In this document: positions 8,184 to 16,371 of the stretch, in pieces | How the letters are laid out: each line of letters opens with the position of its first letter | How positions within the stretch are numbered: the first letter of the stretch is position 1 | From: a virus | Virus record (IMG/VR): IMGVR_UViG_3300025711_000024 | Location: 1 to 31,378 of that record | Length of the DNA stretch: 31,378 nucleotides | Strand: one strand, 5' to 3' | Translations under genes and position numbers: made by a program | Notes under the pieces: model-generated | The model's input: only the letters and a program-made list of their open reading frames with translations | Database searches by the model: none | Told to the model about the DNA's origin: nothing

Positions 8184-9360
8184 TACGGATCTCCACGGTC
8201 AGCCCGGCCAGACGCGGGACGGAAAGTTCGCTGATAATGTCGGCCAGTGAAAAACTCAGCGAGTCGATAACCGGAAACGTTTTATGTAATTCGCGGCCCA
8301 GATTGGAAAAAGAGAAGCGAGCGTAAGGCCAGGTCTTTTTGACCTCATAGTTGGCATTTTCCCGAAAGGCGCAGCGGATCAAGTTGGTCACGCCGGATTG
8401 CAGTTCGGCAAGTTCTTCCGAAGTCATGTTCTCTTTACTCAGCACATACACCGTCACGGCCAGCGTGTGCGTCGTGTCAGGCATGGCGAAACACTGCAAA
8501 TCATCGCCGTGGCCGTGGTGGCCCTGGCTGTTGATGTAGTCATTCACCGCGTCGATAAAGGGCTGCGACGTCTCGCCGCTGTCGAGCAGCAAATAGGCGT
8601 TGGCGGTACCGGGGCCGCGCGGGGCATCGTGTAAAAAGAAAATGCGGTCAACGCTCAGACCCACCACGCTGGCAATCATGCTGCGGTAAATGGCGTCCGT
8701 ATGGTAGTTGCCCACCAGGTTAAACTGGTTGCGGGTTCGGTCGCGCAGCTCGTCGTCGGTTTCTTCATCAGCGCCCGGCGTGGTCAGCCAGTCATCTTCA
8801 TTGACCACGCTGGCGATACCCGTTACGGCGATCGGCAAAATGCGGTAATAGCCCGGTGCGAGGTTGTAACCCGTTCCGTTACCCGTGGCGGTAACGTCGA
8901 CTAAGCCGCTTTCAACACCGGCTGGCAGGGTAATGTCGCGGTTCACACTCAACCCATAAACCACGCCATTGATGCGCTCCGTCTGGATAAGCGTTCCCGC
9001 GTTAATGGTCACGGCATTGGCGGAGGTGGTTTTGTAAAAACGGATGATGCCCACCGCCGCGCTGGCCGGTTTGGCTTCGATGTTCACCGCCCAGGCAAGC
9101 AGGCGCAGCATCGGGCCGGTGGCCGTCGCGACAAACATATTGGTTAACACGACCTGGACTAACACGTCTTTCAGCCACAGCACCGGCGTGCTGACGATTT
9201 TTTGAATGAGCCGCCAGAACGGGGACATGCGCGACGTATTGGTCACATAATTTTCATCTTTTACGATGGCCTTAAACGCCGTGTCGATTTCGGCTTCGGT
9301 GGTCGGCATCCCGCTGTCGCGCAATACCTGCTCAAAATCAACGGTCGGTTTCTCAGTCAT
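8176..9360 (-). CDS. J: Baseplate wedge protein J
   Basis: 394 residues of the baseplate J family. Typical features are the central PGADEETDDELRDRTRNQFN stretch, GSGTGYNLAPG-like beta segments (GNGTGYNLAPGYYRILPI), and a C-terminal half with VYVLSKENMTSEE. Its start overlaps the stop of the DUF2590 gene by 8 bases and its end overlaps gpI by 8 bases, so the three are translated together. In contractile tails gpJ forms the baseplate wedge with the gp25/W-like protein and transmits the trigger for sheath contraction. Confidence 0.9.
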   Translation of the reverse strand: MTEKPTVDFEQVLRDSGMPTTEAEIDTAFKAIVKDENYVTNTSRMSPFWRLIQKIVSTPVLWLKDVLVQVVLTNMFVATATGPMLRLLAWAVNIEAKPASAAVGIIRFYKTTSANAVTINAGTLIQTERINGVVYGLSVNRDITLPAGVESGLVDVTATGNGTGYNLAPGYYRILPIAVTGIASVVNEDDWLTTPGADEETDDELRDRTRNQFNLVGNYHTDAIYRSMIASVVGLSVDRIFFLHDAPRGPGTANAYLLLDSGETSQPFIDAVNDYINSQGHHGHGDDLQCFAMPDTTHTLAVTVYVLSKENMTSEELAELQSGVTNLIRCAFRENANYEVKKTWPYARFSFSNLGRELHKTFPVIDSLSFSLADIISELSVPRLAGLTVEIRND

Positions 9361-9688
9361 AGTTCATTCCCTGGCTAACCTGGCCGAAATCGTAGGTTTC
9401 AGCCGTGATGTAAAGGCGCGACAAGCTTTCTTCGGTGATCACAATCGTGCCGGGTATCAGGCGGGTGTCACTTTCTACCAGCAAGGTCAGCTGCGTGAGG
9501 ACGTCGCCGCGCATGGTCGGGCTGCGTTCGCCTATCAGTTTGGCGGTGATGCCGCTTTCTAAGATGCTGTGAATAATGTCCTGGCCGATGCTGACGCGGT
9601 TGTTGCACCGCTGCGGCTCGTTGCCGCTGTCGAGCGTGAAATCACGGCCAGTAATCAGCAAATCAATGTAAATCGGGGCGTCGCTCAT
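9353..9688 (-). CDS. DUF2590-family baseplate protein
   Basis: 111 residues from MSDAPIYIDLLITGRDFTLD. The sequence is that of the DUF2590 family found in HP1-type tails in the slot occupied by gpW (gp25-like) in P2. The region IGQDIIHSILESGITAKLIG followed by a beta-rich half fits a wedge component. The start at 9688 is chosen because its ATG overlaps the tape-measure stop as ATGA; an upstream ATG at 9709 is open but less likely. The gp25-like role is inferred from position. Confidence 0.8.
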   Translation of the reverse strand: MSDAPIYIDLLITGRDFTLDSGNEPQRCNNRVSIGQDIIHSILESGITAKLIGERSPTMRGDVLTQLTLLVESDTRLIPGTIVITEESLSRLYITAETYDFGQVSQGMNYD

Positions 9689-11982
9689 CCTGCGTTCATC
9701 TCCTGCCATTCGGCCAGCTGGCCGGGGGTAATGCCGTTCGGCGCGTTGATGTAGGTGTCACCCCACGTCTTGCGGCTGTCGACGACGGTTTTGCTGTCGG
9801 ATTTAACCTGGCTCATTAGCCCTTCACGCGGGACGACTGAACCGACTTTGTTCCCAGATAATAGGTTTTCACCCCCGGCCAGCTTGGGCGGCTTGGCTCT
9901 GTCTGCGGTGGCCGCCGCCAGCGCAGGGGCGGGCAGTTCTGTGGGAAGCGGTGCCGACATCAGCGACGGCGCACGGACTGCCGGGACATTCACCTGCGGC
10001 AGCGTGGACACTGGCGGCGGCATACGTACGGCGGCAGACGGGACGGCCACCGGCTGCGGCGGCAGGCTGATACCCGGTGAGGGGACGGCGGCCGCTTGCG
10101 CGGGTACCTTTGCGTTCGTCGCCGGTGTCTCGACGGTTTTCAGGTCGATATCTACGCCGGGGATTTTGTTTAGCTTGTCGACTATCCAGTTGTAGGTTGC
10201 CGCAAAGGTATTTCTCAGCACGTCAAACAGCTTGTTAAACACGCTCCCGATGGCCTCGGAAAAGCCTTCGAACGCGGCGACCGGGGACAGGCCGGTAAAG
10301 AACTGCACCACGGCGTCCCAGCCCTGGGCGATGGCATCCCACACGACGGCAAAGACCTGGCCGACTTTTTCGGCTGTCTCCATCACCCAAGCAAACGCGG
10401 CGGTTTCCATCACGGCGGCTTTCAGCTCATCCCAGTGCGTGACCACGTACCAGATACCCACGGCCAGCGCGGCCAGTGCGGCAATGATTAAGGTGATCGG
10501 GCTGGTCAAAATCTGCATCGCCACCCCGGCGAACATCGTCGCGGCGCCGTAAATGCGCATAGCAATGGCCCCGGCTTTCAGGACGGCATTCCAGGCAAAC
10601 AGGGCCACGCGGCAGACGCCCGTCCAGACCGCCAGTAATTTGGACTGGATCCACAGACCGGCCAGACCGATACGGGTAGTAATCAGGGAGGGGCGCAGTA
10701 AATTCAGCGTCCAGGTGAGCGCCTTCCAGGCGAGGCCCAGCACTTTGGCGATACCGGTCAGCCCCATCATGGTGAAGCCAAACACGCCCATCATGATGTT
10801 TGCAGCGGCGCCGACCAGGCCAAAGGACAACACGGCAAGCGTGATGTAACCCAGCCAGCGGGCGATGTTCGGGAACATATCCAGCCAGCGGGCAAACTTC
10901 GCGCCCACGTCGGCCACGCGGTTAATCAGCGGGGTGAGGATAGGGAGTAAGGTGTTACCAATGGCGACGCGAATCGCATAAAAAGACGCGGTGATCCGCT
11001 CCCAGGGTTTCGCCATTTTGGCGGCCATTTCCTCGGCCCGCTTCATGCCGTCATTGCGGCCCAGTGCGCTGATGCTCTTATTGAGAATGTTTTGCTGGCC
11101 GTACAGTTTTTTAATCACGTCGGCCCCGCCGCCGAACGCTGCGTCTAACGCCTGCTGGGCCTTGACGTTGCCTTCAATGCTCTGGCCGTATTTGTCTTGC
11201 AGCTTTTGCAGGATATCGCCCATTGGCAGCATCTTGCCGGTGGCGTCGACAAAGCTCATGCCCAGCTTTTCGGCAGCGGCGGGCGCACTGCGCAGGAACT
11301 GCTCATAAATGCCGCTGGATTCGGTGCCCAGCGTGCGCGACAAGGTGCCCAGCACGGCGAACTGTTCGTCCATGCTGACGCCAAAGTCAGCACCGGCGTT
11401 TTTGGTGCCTTCGATAAGCTCCTGCATGGTCTGCATTTTTACGCCAAAGTTTTGCACCATGTAGGCGGTTTTCCCCGCCAGTTCTTCGGCAAAACGCACG
11501 TGTCCCAGGCTGGACAGGTCGCTGTTAAAACGCGCGGCCATCGCGCTGATGTATTCCCCGGCTTCCTCGCCGCTGGCTTTAACCCCTGCGGCCAGTGTGT
11601 TGGCGGCCAGCGTGACGCGCGGCAAGTCCTGGTCAGCAAGCCCGGCCATTGCGCCTTTGATCGCATAGCTTGAATTGACCACGTCGACCGCGCTTTTGCC
11701 GTAGCGAATACTGAATTTCAGCGCCGAGCTGGACAGCTTATCGAGCGTGTCTTGTGCCACGCCTTTGGTACCAATCTCCGAAAGCGCCGCATTCATTTCA
11801 TACGCTGGGCCGACTACGCCCTGGATAGACTGGGCTACCGCCCAGACGGCGGCGGCCCCGATACCGATTTTTTGAAATGACGCCTGCGATTTTTCGGCGA
11901 AGCCGGTCAGCGACGCCTGCGCGGTTTTTAACGGTCGCGTCAGTTTGTCGATTAGGCTCAATGTAAAATCTAAATGGCTCAT
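9685..11982 (-). CDS. T: Tail tape measure protein
   Basis: 765 residues, TP901/gpT-type tape measure. The N-terminal about 330 residues are helical and contain the family pattern (MNAALSEIGTKGVAQDTL, KASGEEAGEYISAMAARF). The middle (about 370-530) has several hydrophobic membrane-type segments such as WLGYITLAVLSFGLVGAA and LIIAALAALAVGIWYVV. The C-terminal part is rich in Pro and Ala. It sets tail length and is released during infection; using roughly 1.5 angstrom per residue the tail would be near 115 nm. It starts one base after the stop of the frameshifted chaperone (TGAGATG), matching the universal order chaperone then tape measure. Confidence 0.92.
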   Translation of the reverse strand: MSHLDFTLSLIDKLTRPLKTAQASLTGFAEKSQASFQKIGIGAAAVWAVAQSIQGVVGPAYEMNAALSEIGTKGVAQDTLDKLSSSALKFSIRYGKSAVDVVNSSYAIKGAMAGLADQDLPRVTLAANTLAAGVKASGEEAGEYISAMAARFNSDLSSLGHVRFAEELAGKTAYMVQNFGVKMQTMQELIEGTKNAGADFGVSMDEQFAVLGTLSRTLGTESSGIYEQFLRSAPAAAEKLGMSFVDATGKMLPMGDILQKLQDKYGQSIEGNVKAQQALDAAFGGGADVIKKLYGQQNILNKSISALGRNDGMKRAEEMAAKMAKPWERITASFYAIRVAIGNTLLPILTPLINRVADVGAKFARWLDMFPNIARWLGYITLAVLSFGLVGAAANIMMGVFGFTMMGLTGIAKVLGLAWKALTWTLNLLRPSLITTRIGLAGLWIQSKLLAVWTGVCRVALFAWNAVLKAGAIAMRIYGAATMFAGVAMQILTSPITLIIAALAALAVGIWYVVTHWDELKAAVMETAAFAWVMETAEKVGQVFAVVWDAIAQGWDAVVQFFTGLSPVAAFEGFSEAIGSVFNKLFDVLRNTFAATYNWIVDKLNKIPGVDIDLKTVETPATNAKVPAQAAAVPSPGISLPPQPVAVPSAAVRMPPPVSTLPQVNVPAVRAPSLMSAPLPTELPAPALAAATADRAKPPKLAGGENLLSGNKVGSVVPREGLMSQVKSDSKTVVDSRKTWGDTYINAPNGITPGQLAEWQEMNAG

Positions 11983-11983
11983 C

Positions 11984-12447
11984 TCAATTTCCGTTTAAGG
12001 CTATCGCGATCCCCTCCGCCGTTTTATAGGCTTTGGTCTGCGCGAAATACTCATCAAGCCACAACGCGCGGGCGAGACTTTCTTCGGTATCGTCTTCGTG
12101 GGGCAGGTAATAGCGGCGCAACGTCAGGTACTGTTCCAGCGCATTGGCGCGGATGGCCGCTACCCGCGCCTTTAGTTTTTTATTTCAATCTCAACCTGCG
12201 GTGAATAAATCGAATTCACCTTCTCGGCGATTTGCAGCTCAACGCCCGGATAAGCATCAAGCAGGTCAGCAAGCTGCGTTTTACAGTCAGGCGATACGAT
12301 GCGGCCCAGATAGGTGACCATGGGCGCCATTTTGTTGGTCTGGGTGACTTCATTCATCAGGCCATTAAACGCGGTCTTGTTTGGCTCGAAGGTCAGCGGG
12401 ACACCGGCCACGGTCATGGTGATGGTTTTATTTTTTGGGATGCTCAT
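11984..12447 (-). CDS. Tail assembly chaperone, -1 frameshift product
   Basis: The reading frame starting at 12447 has a slippery heptamer A-AAA-AAC at 12181-12175, immediately before its TAA stop (12174-12172). A -1 slip there continues through 63 more codons (LKARVAAIRANALEQYLTLR...) to TGA at 11986-11984, giving 154 residues instead of 91. A hairpin GGCGCGG/CCGCGCC (12146-12170 on this map) follows the heptamer after 4 bases. The extended protein is the counterpart of P2 E+E' and lambda gpGT, and would bridge tape measure and tube during assembly. Its end abuts the tape-measure start. Frameshifting has not been shown here but every sequence element is present. Confidence 0.85.
12146..12181 (-). 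promoter_or_regulatory. Programmed -1 frameshift signal
   Basis: On the leftward strand the heptamer AAAAAAC (12181-12175) is in the X-XXY-YYZ register of the short frame. It is followed by TAAA and then a GC-rich stem GGCGCGG...CCGCGCC of 7 pairs, extendable by a G-T pair, with a loop of about 9 bases. The frame stop TAA lies inside the spacer. This is the standard arrangement of slippery site, short spacer and stimulating hairpin. Confidence 0.85.
12172..12447 (-). CDS. Tail assembly chaperone, short form (gpE-like)
   Basis: 91 residues (MSIPKNKTITMTVAGVPLTF...), a small tail chaperone in the slot of P2 gpE. Its ATG overlaps the Rz1 stop as ATGA, and AAGGAATTAGAACA before the ATG supplies a ribosome site. 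It is the major product of the frameshift pair; the minor long form is listed separately. The short form ends VEIEIKN, encoded by the slippery site itself. Confidence 0.85.
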   Translation of the reverse strand: MSIPKNKTITMTVAGVPLTFEPNKTAFNGLMNEVTQTNKMAPMVTYLGRIVSPDCKTQLADLLDAYPGVELQIAEKVNSIYSPQVEIEIKN

Positions 12448-12740
12448 TGTTCTAATTCCTTACGTTCTCGGATGATGCCCACCAGGGCGTTATGTCTTGC
12501 GGCGCAGTCGGTATACAGCTGAAAGTACCGTGTCAGCGCCGCGTTAAAGTCAGTGCCTGTTTTGCCCGCCAGTCGCGGCAGGTTGACCGGGCACAGGGTC
12601 AGCTGGTTTTCCTGATAGGGTTCGCTGGGCGCGTTCAACGCCCTGGTTGAACACCCGGACAGACTCATCAGTAGCGCAGACGTTGCTAAACACCGGCTTA
12701 ATAATTTCCGTGCGGATTTCCCGCTCGGTGTGAATTTCAT
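12444..12740 (-). CDS. Outer-membrane spanin lipoprotein (Rz1-like)
   Basis: 98 residues. The N-terminal signal (MKFTPSGKSARKLLSRCL then ATSALLMSLSGC) ends in a lipobox LSGC with Cys at residue 30. It starts inside the Rz gene in another frame, overlaps it by 191 bases and extends past its end, the usual overlapping layout of i- and o-spanins. With Rz it would fuse inner and outer membranes at the last step of lysis. GGAG lies 10 bases before the ATG. It is longer than lambda Rz1 and has two extra cysteines. Confidence 0.85.
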   Translation of the reverse strand: MKFTPSGKSARKLLSRCLATSALLMSLSGCSTRALNAPSEPYQENQLTLCPVNLPRLAGKTGTDFNAALTRYFQLYTDCAARHNALVGIIRERKELEQ

Positions 12741-12933
12741 TGGCTTTTAGCTCCGCTAATTTGGCTTCCAGTACCTGCCCGGATTGCCGGGTCGCTTCGG
12801 TGACAATCACGCGGGTTTTCTCCGCCGACTGACTGGCCGCCAGCTCTAACTTTGCGTTGTGCCAGCCGTGGGCAATCCAGCCGATGTAAAACACGGCGGC
12901 GAAAACCAGCATTTGCCCCCACAGCGCACGCAT
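12550..12933 (-). CDS. Inner-membrane spanin (Rz-like)
   Basis: 127 residues with an N-terminal membrane anchor (LWGQMLVFAAVFYIGWIAHG) and then a helical, charged periplasmic region (about 30-90) typical of i-spanins, ending in a Pro-rich tail. It begins by TAATG overlap with the endolysin stop, and the o-spanin gene lies partly inside it. It completes a lysis set: holin, endolysin, Rz, Rz1. Confidence 0.87.
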   Translation of the reverse strand: MRALWGQMLVFAAVFYIGWIAHGWHNAKLELAASQSAEKTRVIVTEATRQSGQVLEAKLAELKANEIHTEREIRTEIIKPVFSNVCATDESVRVFNQGVERAQRTLSGKPADPVPGQPAATGGQNRH

Positions 12934-13274
12934 TAGCGCACCCCGTTATGTTCAAGGCTGAAATGGTTGCCGTCCGGGTTGGTCTTGAAGCGACCGCCCC
13001 AGCTCCCGCCCAGGCTTTCCCAATACTCGCCCAGCGGCGTGAATGCGCGGCTGTCGGTCTGCCAGACGTCGCCGATAAACAGATTAAAATCCACGGCCAG
13101 ACGCAGGGTGTGCAGGCTGTTGGCGATACCGGCGCCGCTTTTGGCGTTCAGCTTTGCCTGTTCCGGCGTGCGGTAGGCTTCGCCGAACGTCAGGGCGTAG
13201 CCGTTGGCATCGGCCCAGGCGATCAACTTGCCCACCATGCGGGTGAACTGCTGTTGTTTCTGGCTCAGTGTCAT
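12933..13274 (-). CDS. Endolysin, M15-type peptidase
   Basis: 113 residues with the M15 D-Ala / L-Ala-D-Glu peptidase pattern: SLHTLRLAVDFNLF with His55 and Asp62, and DGNHFSLEH with His104, the expected zinc ligands. WESLGGSWGGRF before the last histidine is also typical. It would cleave peptide cross-links or stems of peptidoglycan, like T5-type endolysins, rather than the glycan cut by the P2 and HP1 lysozymes. There is no signal peptide, so it needs the holin encoded just upstream. Its ATG overlaps the holin stop (ATGA). Confidence 0.9.
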   Translation of the reverse strand: MTLSQKQQQFTRMVGKLIAWADANGYALTFGEAYRTPEQAKLNAKSGAGIANSLHTLRLAVDFNLFIGDVWQTDSRAFTPLGEYWESLGGSWGGRFKTNPDGNHFSLEHNGVR

Positions 13275-13573
13275 GGGTTCTCGCCCCTCTTCTTAGCCAG
13301 CCGGTGGTCTAGCCAGCGTTTGAAATACTCTTCGATGATCGCGCTGCCTAAAATGCCCAGACCGCACGCGATGCCAATCACCGCCAGTTCAGGCATGTTT
13401 TCGAATTGCAGCAGGGCAATCCCGGCAATTGGTGCGACCGCCGACCCTAAAATTATCCGGCCCAGCAAGGTGCGCACCGTAATGCGCTCGTTGCTGACCA
13501 TGAGTTGCCCCAGCCCAATGACCGCGCCAATTAACAGAAGCTTGGTCAGGAGTGAGGTTTCACCGTTTGGCAT
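13271..13573 (-). CDS. Holin
   Basis: 100 residues with three hydrophobic segments: about 9-25 (LLLIGAVIGLGQLM), 36-55 (RIILGSAVAPIAGIALL) and 62-80 (LAVIGIACGLGILGSAI). A basic tail (RWLDHRLAKKRG) follows. Three membrane spans and a charged C-terminus fit a class I-like phage holin. Placement directly before the endolysin with a 4-base overlap makes the role secure; the exact family is not assigned. Confidence 0.83.
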   Translation of the reverse strand: MPNGETSLLTKLLLIGAVIGLGQLMVSNERITVRTLLGRIILGSAVAPIAGIALLQFENMPELAVIGIACGLGILGSAIIEEYFKRWLDHRLAKKRGENP

Positions 13574-13577
13574 TGCG

Positions 13578-14033
13578 TTATCCTTTCAAGTCGCGCGTGT
13601 CGCGGGCTGACAGATAAGGCACGCCGTCGATCGCGACAAAGTCCGGGCTGGTGACCATGAATTTGATTTTCTTCGTGGTCTTGCTGGCCTCAGATGGTGC
13701 GATGTTGACCAGGTCGGACAGCGTCGGGACGCAGCCAAACACCTCGATTTTTTCCTCTTCGTCGCCCGCGTTGGCGTAGAACAAGAAGTCTTTTTCCGCG
13801 ATGTCACGCCATGAACCCGCCGCGCGGGCCACGGCGGTGAATTTCTTGAAGTTCAGCGAATCGACTTCGATTTCGACGTCTGCCGTGACTGACCCTTTGA
13901 CGTGGCCGTTGGGTACGCCGCGCGTTTGCACGGCGGTGCTGTTGTCGGTGATGGTCACCGTGGCGTTTTCGACGTGGATCATGACGCTGTCATAGTTCAC
14001 GTCGAACGAACCGCCGCTAATGCGTTCTGTCAT
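13578..14033 (-). CDS. Tail tube protein (DUF2597 family)
   Basis: 151 residues (MTERISGGSFDVNYDSVMIHV...), beta-rich, of the DUF2597 family. It follows the sheath gene after 3 bases, the same place as tube protein FII in P2 and the tube in HP1. The protein would stack as hexamers to form the inner tail tube. It has no enzymatic motif. Lysis genes follow immediately, so lysis is embedded in the tail module, as in HP1-type phages. Confidence 0.85.
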   Translation of the reverse strand: MTERISGGSFDVNYDSVMIHVENATVTITDNSTAVQTRGVPNGHVKGSVTADVEIEVDSLNFKKFTAVARAAGSWRDIAEKDFLFYANAGDEEEKIEVFGCVPTLSDLVNIAPSEASKTTKKIKFMVTSPDFVAIDGVPYLSARDTRDLKG

Positions 14034-14036
14034 GGG

Positions 14037-15179
14037 TTAGCTCTCCAGTGAGGTGTCGAGTTCGATACTCACGCCGATTTCTTTCGCGCTTTCGTACGGT
14101 CGCACCACGATAAAAATTTGCACCTTGACGCTGCTCGACCAGGTGATGCTGATGTCTCCGTCTTTCGGCGGTTTGACTTCGCCCGGAAACTCCACCCCGT
14201 TGATTTGGGTGGTGATCGCCATATCGCGCAGCGGCTTGCCGAAGTACGTCACGTGGGCGGCGATGCTGCCCGGCGTGCTGTTGAGCGAACGGTCGGCGAT
14301 TTTCGGGATAGCCCGCAAACGCACCTTGCGAGACGCTTTATCGACGATGCGCACGTTTTCAATGGTCTGGTAGTCGCCGCCTTCCACGTCCAGCGTGCGA
14401 CCGTCCGACCAGTAAATGCCGTCGAAATCGTGGTACCACATCGGCACGCTGAACCGATTGGCTTCCAACGCTTGAAGCACGGCCAAATCAATCTCTACGC
14501 CGGTGCCGTCTTTGGGCAGGCTGTCGCTGCCGAGCGCGGTCACCGCACCCGTCGCCACGCGGGCGGGGCTGTCGGCGATGGTCACCGAACGGTTGCACAG
14601 GCGACCAGCAAGAACGCCGGGTTCACTCCCCCACAGGCGCGGTACCAGCTGGACGCCGGGAGAGGCGATCCCCTCTTGCAGCAAGGCCATGCGGGTGAGG
14701 TAGTCGGCCCACGTTTCTGCCGACTGCGGCCCGCCCACGGACAGCACGAACCACACGAACCGCCCGTATTTGGCTTGCAGGGTGGATCGCATTTCCGTGG
14801 CCCGGTTGATGGTGGCTGGTGTTTCGGTATCGAATGCCAGGACAACGCCTTCGACCGATGCCACGTTCTGCCCGGCCTGAATAGCGGCCATCCAGTCGGC
14901 ATCCGGCGTGTAGTCTTCTGCCTCGGTATCGGGTGCCGCCAGTACGTGAACGAAGGCGAACCAGTTTTGACCGGCGTTGTTCGCAGCGGCGGCAACCAGC
15001 GATTTCAGCAGGCTGGCGTTATCGCCCAGGGCTTTATCCAGATCGCTGCCGGTGTTTAACGCCTGGGTTTTCCCGACGTTGGTTGTGCCGTAGCCGACAT
15101 ACAGGACGACGCGCTCGACGTCGGTCGTGGTGCCGTTGAAGCGGTTAATCTGACTGACGTTGACATTAGGCCAGGTCAT
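14037..15179 (-). CDS. Contractile tail sheath (DUF2586 family)
   Basis: 380 residues (MTWPNVNVSQINRFNGTTTD...) matching the DUF2586 family of HP1-type phages, the counterpart of P2 gpFI. C-terminal segments such as ITTQINGVEFPGEVKPPKDG and IFIVVRPYESAKEIGVSIEL are the sheath-core type region. Next to a tube gene and a tape-measure gene it establishes a contractile (myovirus) tail. Confidence 0.88.
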   Translation of the reverse strand: MTWPNVNVSQINRFNGTTTDVERVVLYVGYGTTNVGKTQALNTGSDLDKALGDNASLLKSLVAAAANNAGQNWFAFVHVLAAPDTEAEDYTPDADWMAAIQAGQNVASVEGVVLAFDTETPATINRATEMRSTLQAKYGRFVWFVLSVGGPQSAETWADYLTRMALLQEGIASPGVQLVPRLWGSEPGVLAGRLCNRSVTIADSPARVATGAVTALGSDSLPKDGTGVEIDLAVLQALEANRFSVPMWYHDFDGIYWSDGRTLDVEGGDYQTIENVRIVDKASRKVRLRAIPKIADRSLNSTPGSIAAHVTYFGKPLRDMAITTQINGVEFPGEVKPPKDGDISITWSSSVKVQIFIVVRPYESAKEIGVSIELDTSLES

Positions 15180-15184
15180 GATGG

Positions 15185-15898
15185 TTACTCCGTGATGTCC
15201 TGCGCGTTGACGTCCCAGCCGAAGCCGATCGCCTGCAATTGCCGCGCAAGTATTTTGTTGAATTCATCGTTGCTTACGCCCAAAAACACGCGGGCCGGCA
15301 AGTCGATTGTCCAGGTGCGTTTGGGAGGCACCCCTCCCAGCTCTTTAATTACTAGTCCAGCCTGGGCACGGCTCATGCTCTCGATGATTTTTTTGGTTGA
15401 TGGTTTAACCATCCTTTTTCCCTGACGGATTTTGTAGCCCAGCGCGCGCAGTTTTTTAGCCTGTCGTATCAGTGCGGGCTGGTTGGCCTGCGGCTTTCGC
15501 GGGGCCTTATCGGCGTTCATGGTGGTACGGCTGCCGTTTTGCTGCGCGGCCCCGACCACGCCCGCCGCAATGGGCTTCGTCCCGTTGCGGTAATTCCCAC
15601 CCTTGAGGTAAATCCTCACCCCCTGGATTTCGGGCATTTCACGCACGGCCAGCAGCTTGGGCAGGCCGCGCAGCATCTTGCCCTTGCCGCGTTTTCGTGG
15701 TGACCAGGGCGAGCCGTCCGGCGCAGCCTGTTGCCGCTGGTTACGTTTGGCCGCCACGATGATGCCGAGTTTGGCGATTCGCCATAAAAGGCGCTGGCGT
15801 TTCTTCGGCGGTAAATCAGCGGCGGCCAGCGCCGCACGCAGGTTTTGCAACTGACGCTTGTTCAGTTCACCGTAAACAACGGTGTCGCTTCTGCTCAC
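15185..15898 (-). CDS. Virion morphogenesis / tail completion protein (gpS-like)
   Basis: 237 residues, strongly basic in the middle (KRGKGKMLRGLPK, KKLRALGYKIRQGKRMVKPS). The N-terminal LPPKKRQRLLWRIAKLGI and QAAPDGSPWSPRKRG segments are typical of the P2 gpS virion-morphogenesis family. The start is a GTG that overlaps the preceding stop as GTGA; no ATG near the start gives a comparable N-terminus. It is somewhat longer than P2 gpS. It sits between the R-like and sheath genes, as expected for tail-head joining functions. Confidence 0.78.
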   Translation of the reverse strand: MSRSDTVVYGELNKRQLQNLRAALAAADLPPKKRQRLLWRIAKLGIIVAAKRNQRQQAAPDGSPWSPRKRGKGKMLRGLPKLLAVREMPEIQGVRIYLKGGNYRNGTKPIAAGVVGAAQQNGSRTTMNADKAPRKPQANQPALIRQAKKLRALGYKIRQGKRMVKPSTKKIIESMSRAQAGLVIKELGGVPPKRTWTIDLPARVFLGVSNDEFNKILARQLQAIGFGWDVNAQDITE

Positions 15899-16371
15899 GC
15901 ATCCCCCGCGTGCTGCGTCACTATCTCGGCCTCTGTCGCTGTCCAGACTTCGGCGCCGACCAGCTCCCAGCGCTCACCCTTGAACGGTATCGCGCCGGTG
16001 TTGCTGGGTTTGATGATGATCGGGTCAGCCAGGGCGACCACGATGTCCAAAATGCACGAACCTTCATCGTCAAACTCCGGGTCGACCGTGGGGTCGGGAA
16101 GATTTAACTGTCCGTGCAGTTCGTTGGCGTACTCATCAATCCACGCCAACACCAGGGCATACACCACGCCGGGCGAAAAACGCCGGTAAGGGAAGTTGTC
16201 CCAGGATAAATGCGCGTTGTATCGCAATATCCCGATGCGCCTTTGCCCCAGTCCCAGCGCTTTGGCGTTGCGGCTGATCTCGCAATCGTCCATCGCGCTT
16301 TCAAACATCTGCATGGCTTCCGGGGGCAGGTTCGCGGTAATGAATGCGGTCAGGCTCTCCAACTGGCTCAT
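15895..16371 (-). CDS. Tail completion protein (gpR-like)
   Basis: 158 residues (MSQLESLTAFITANLPPEAM...). The pattern of a helical start, then YNAHLSWDNFPYRRFSPGVV and a strongly acidic LPDPTVDPEFDDEGSCILDI segment, resembles the P2 tail-completion R family. Its order between L and S also fits that family. The ATG overlaps the L stop (ATGA) and its end overlaps the GTG of S. Likely role: capping the tail and joining it to the head. Confidence 0.72.
   Translation of the reverse strand: MSQLESLTAFITANLPPEAMQMFESAMDDCEISRNAKALGLGQRRIGILRYNAHLSWDNFPYRRFSPGVVYALVLAWIDEYANELHGQLNLPDPTVDPEFDDEGSCILDIVVALADPIIIKPSNTGAIPFKGERWELVGAEVWTATEAEIVTQHAGDA

Noticed and set aside
11974-12204. Rightward frame over the tail chaperone 3' part
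   Set aside because: Antisense to the frameshift extension, which is supported by slippery site, hairpin and gene order.
14118-15059. Long rightward frame of 313 residues over the sheath gene
   Set aside because: Antisense shadow of the DUF2586 sheath gene; rich in His/Arg and without homology.
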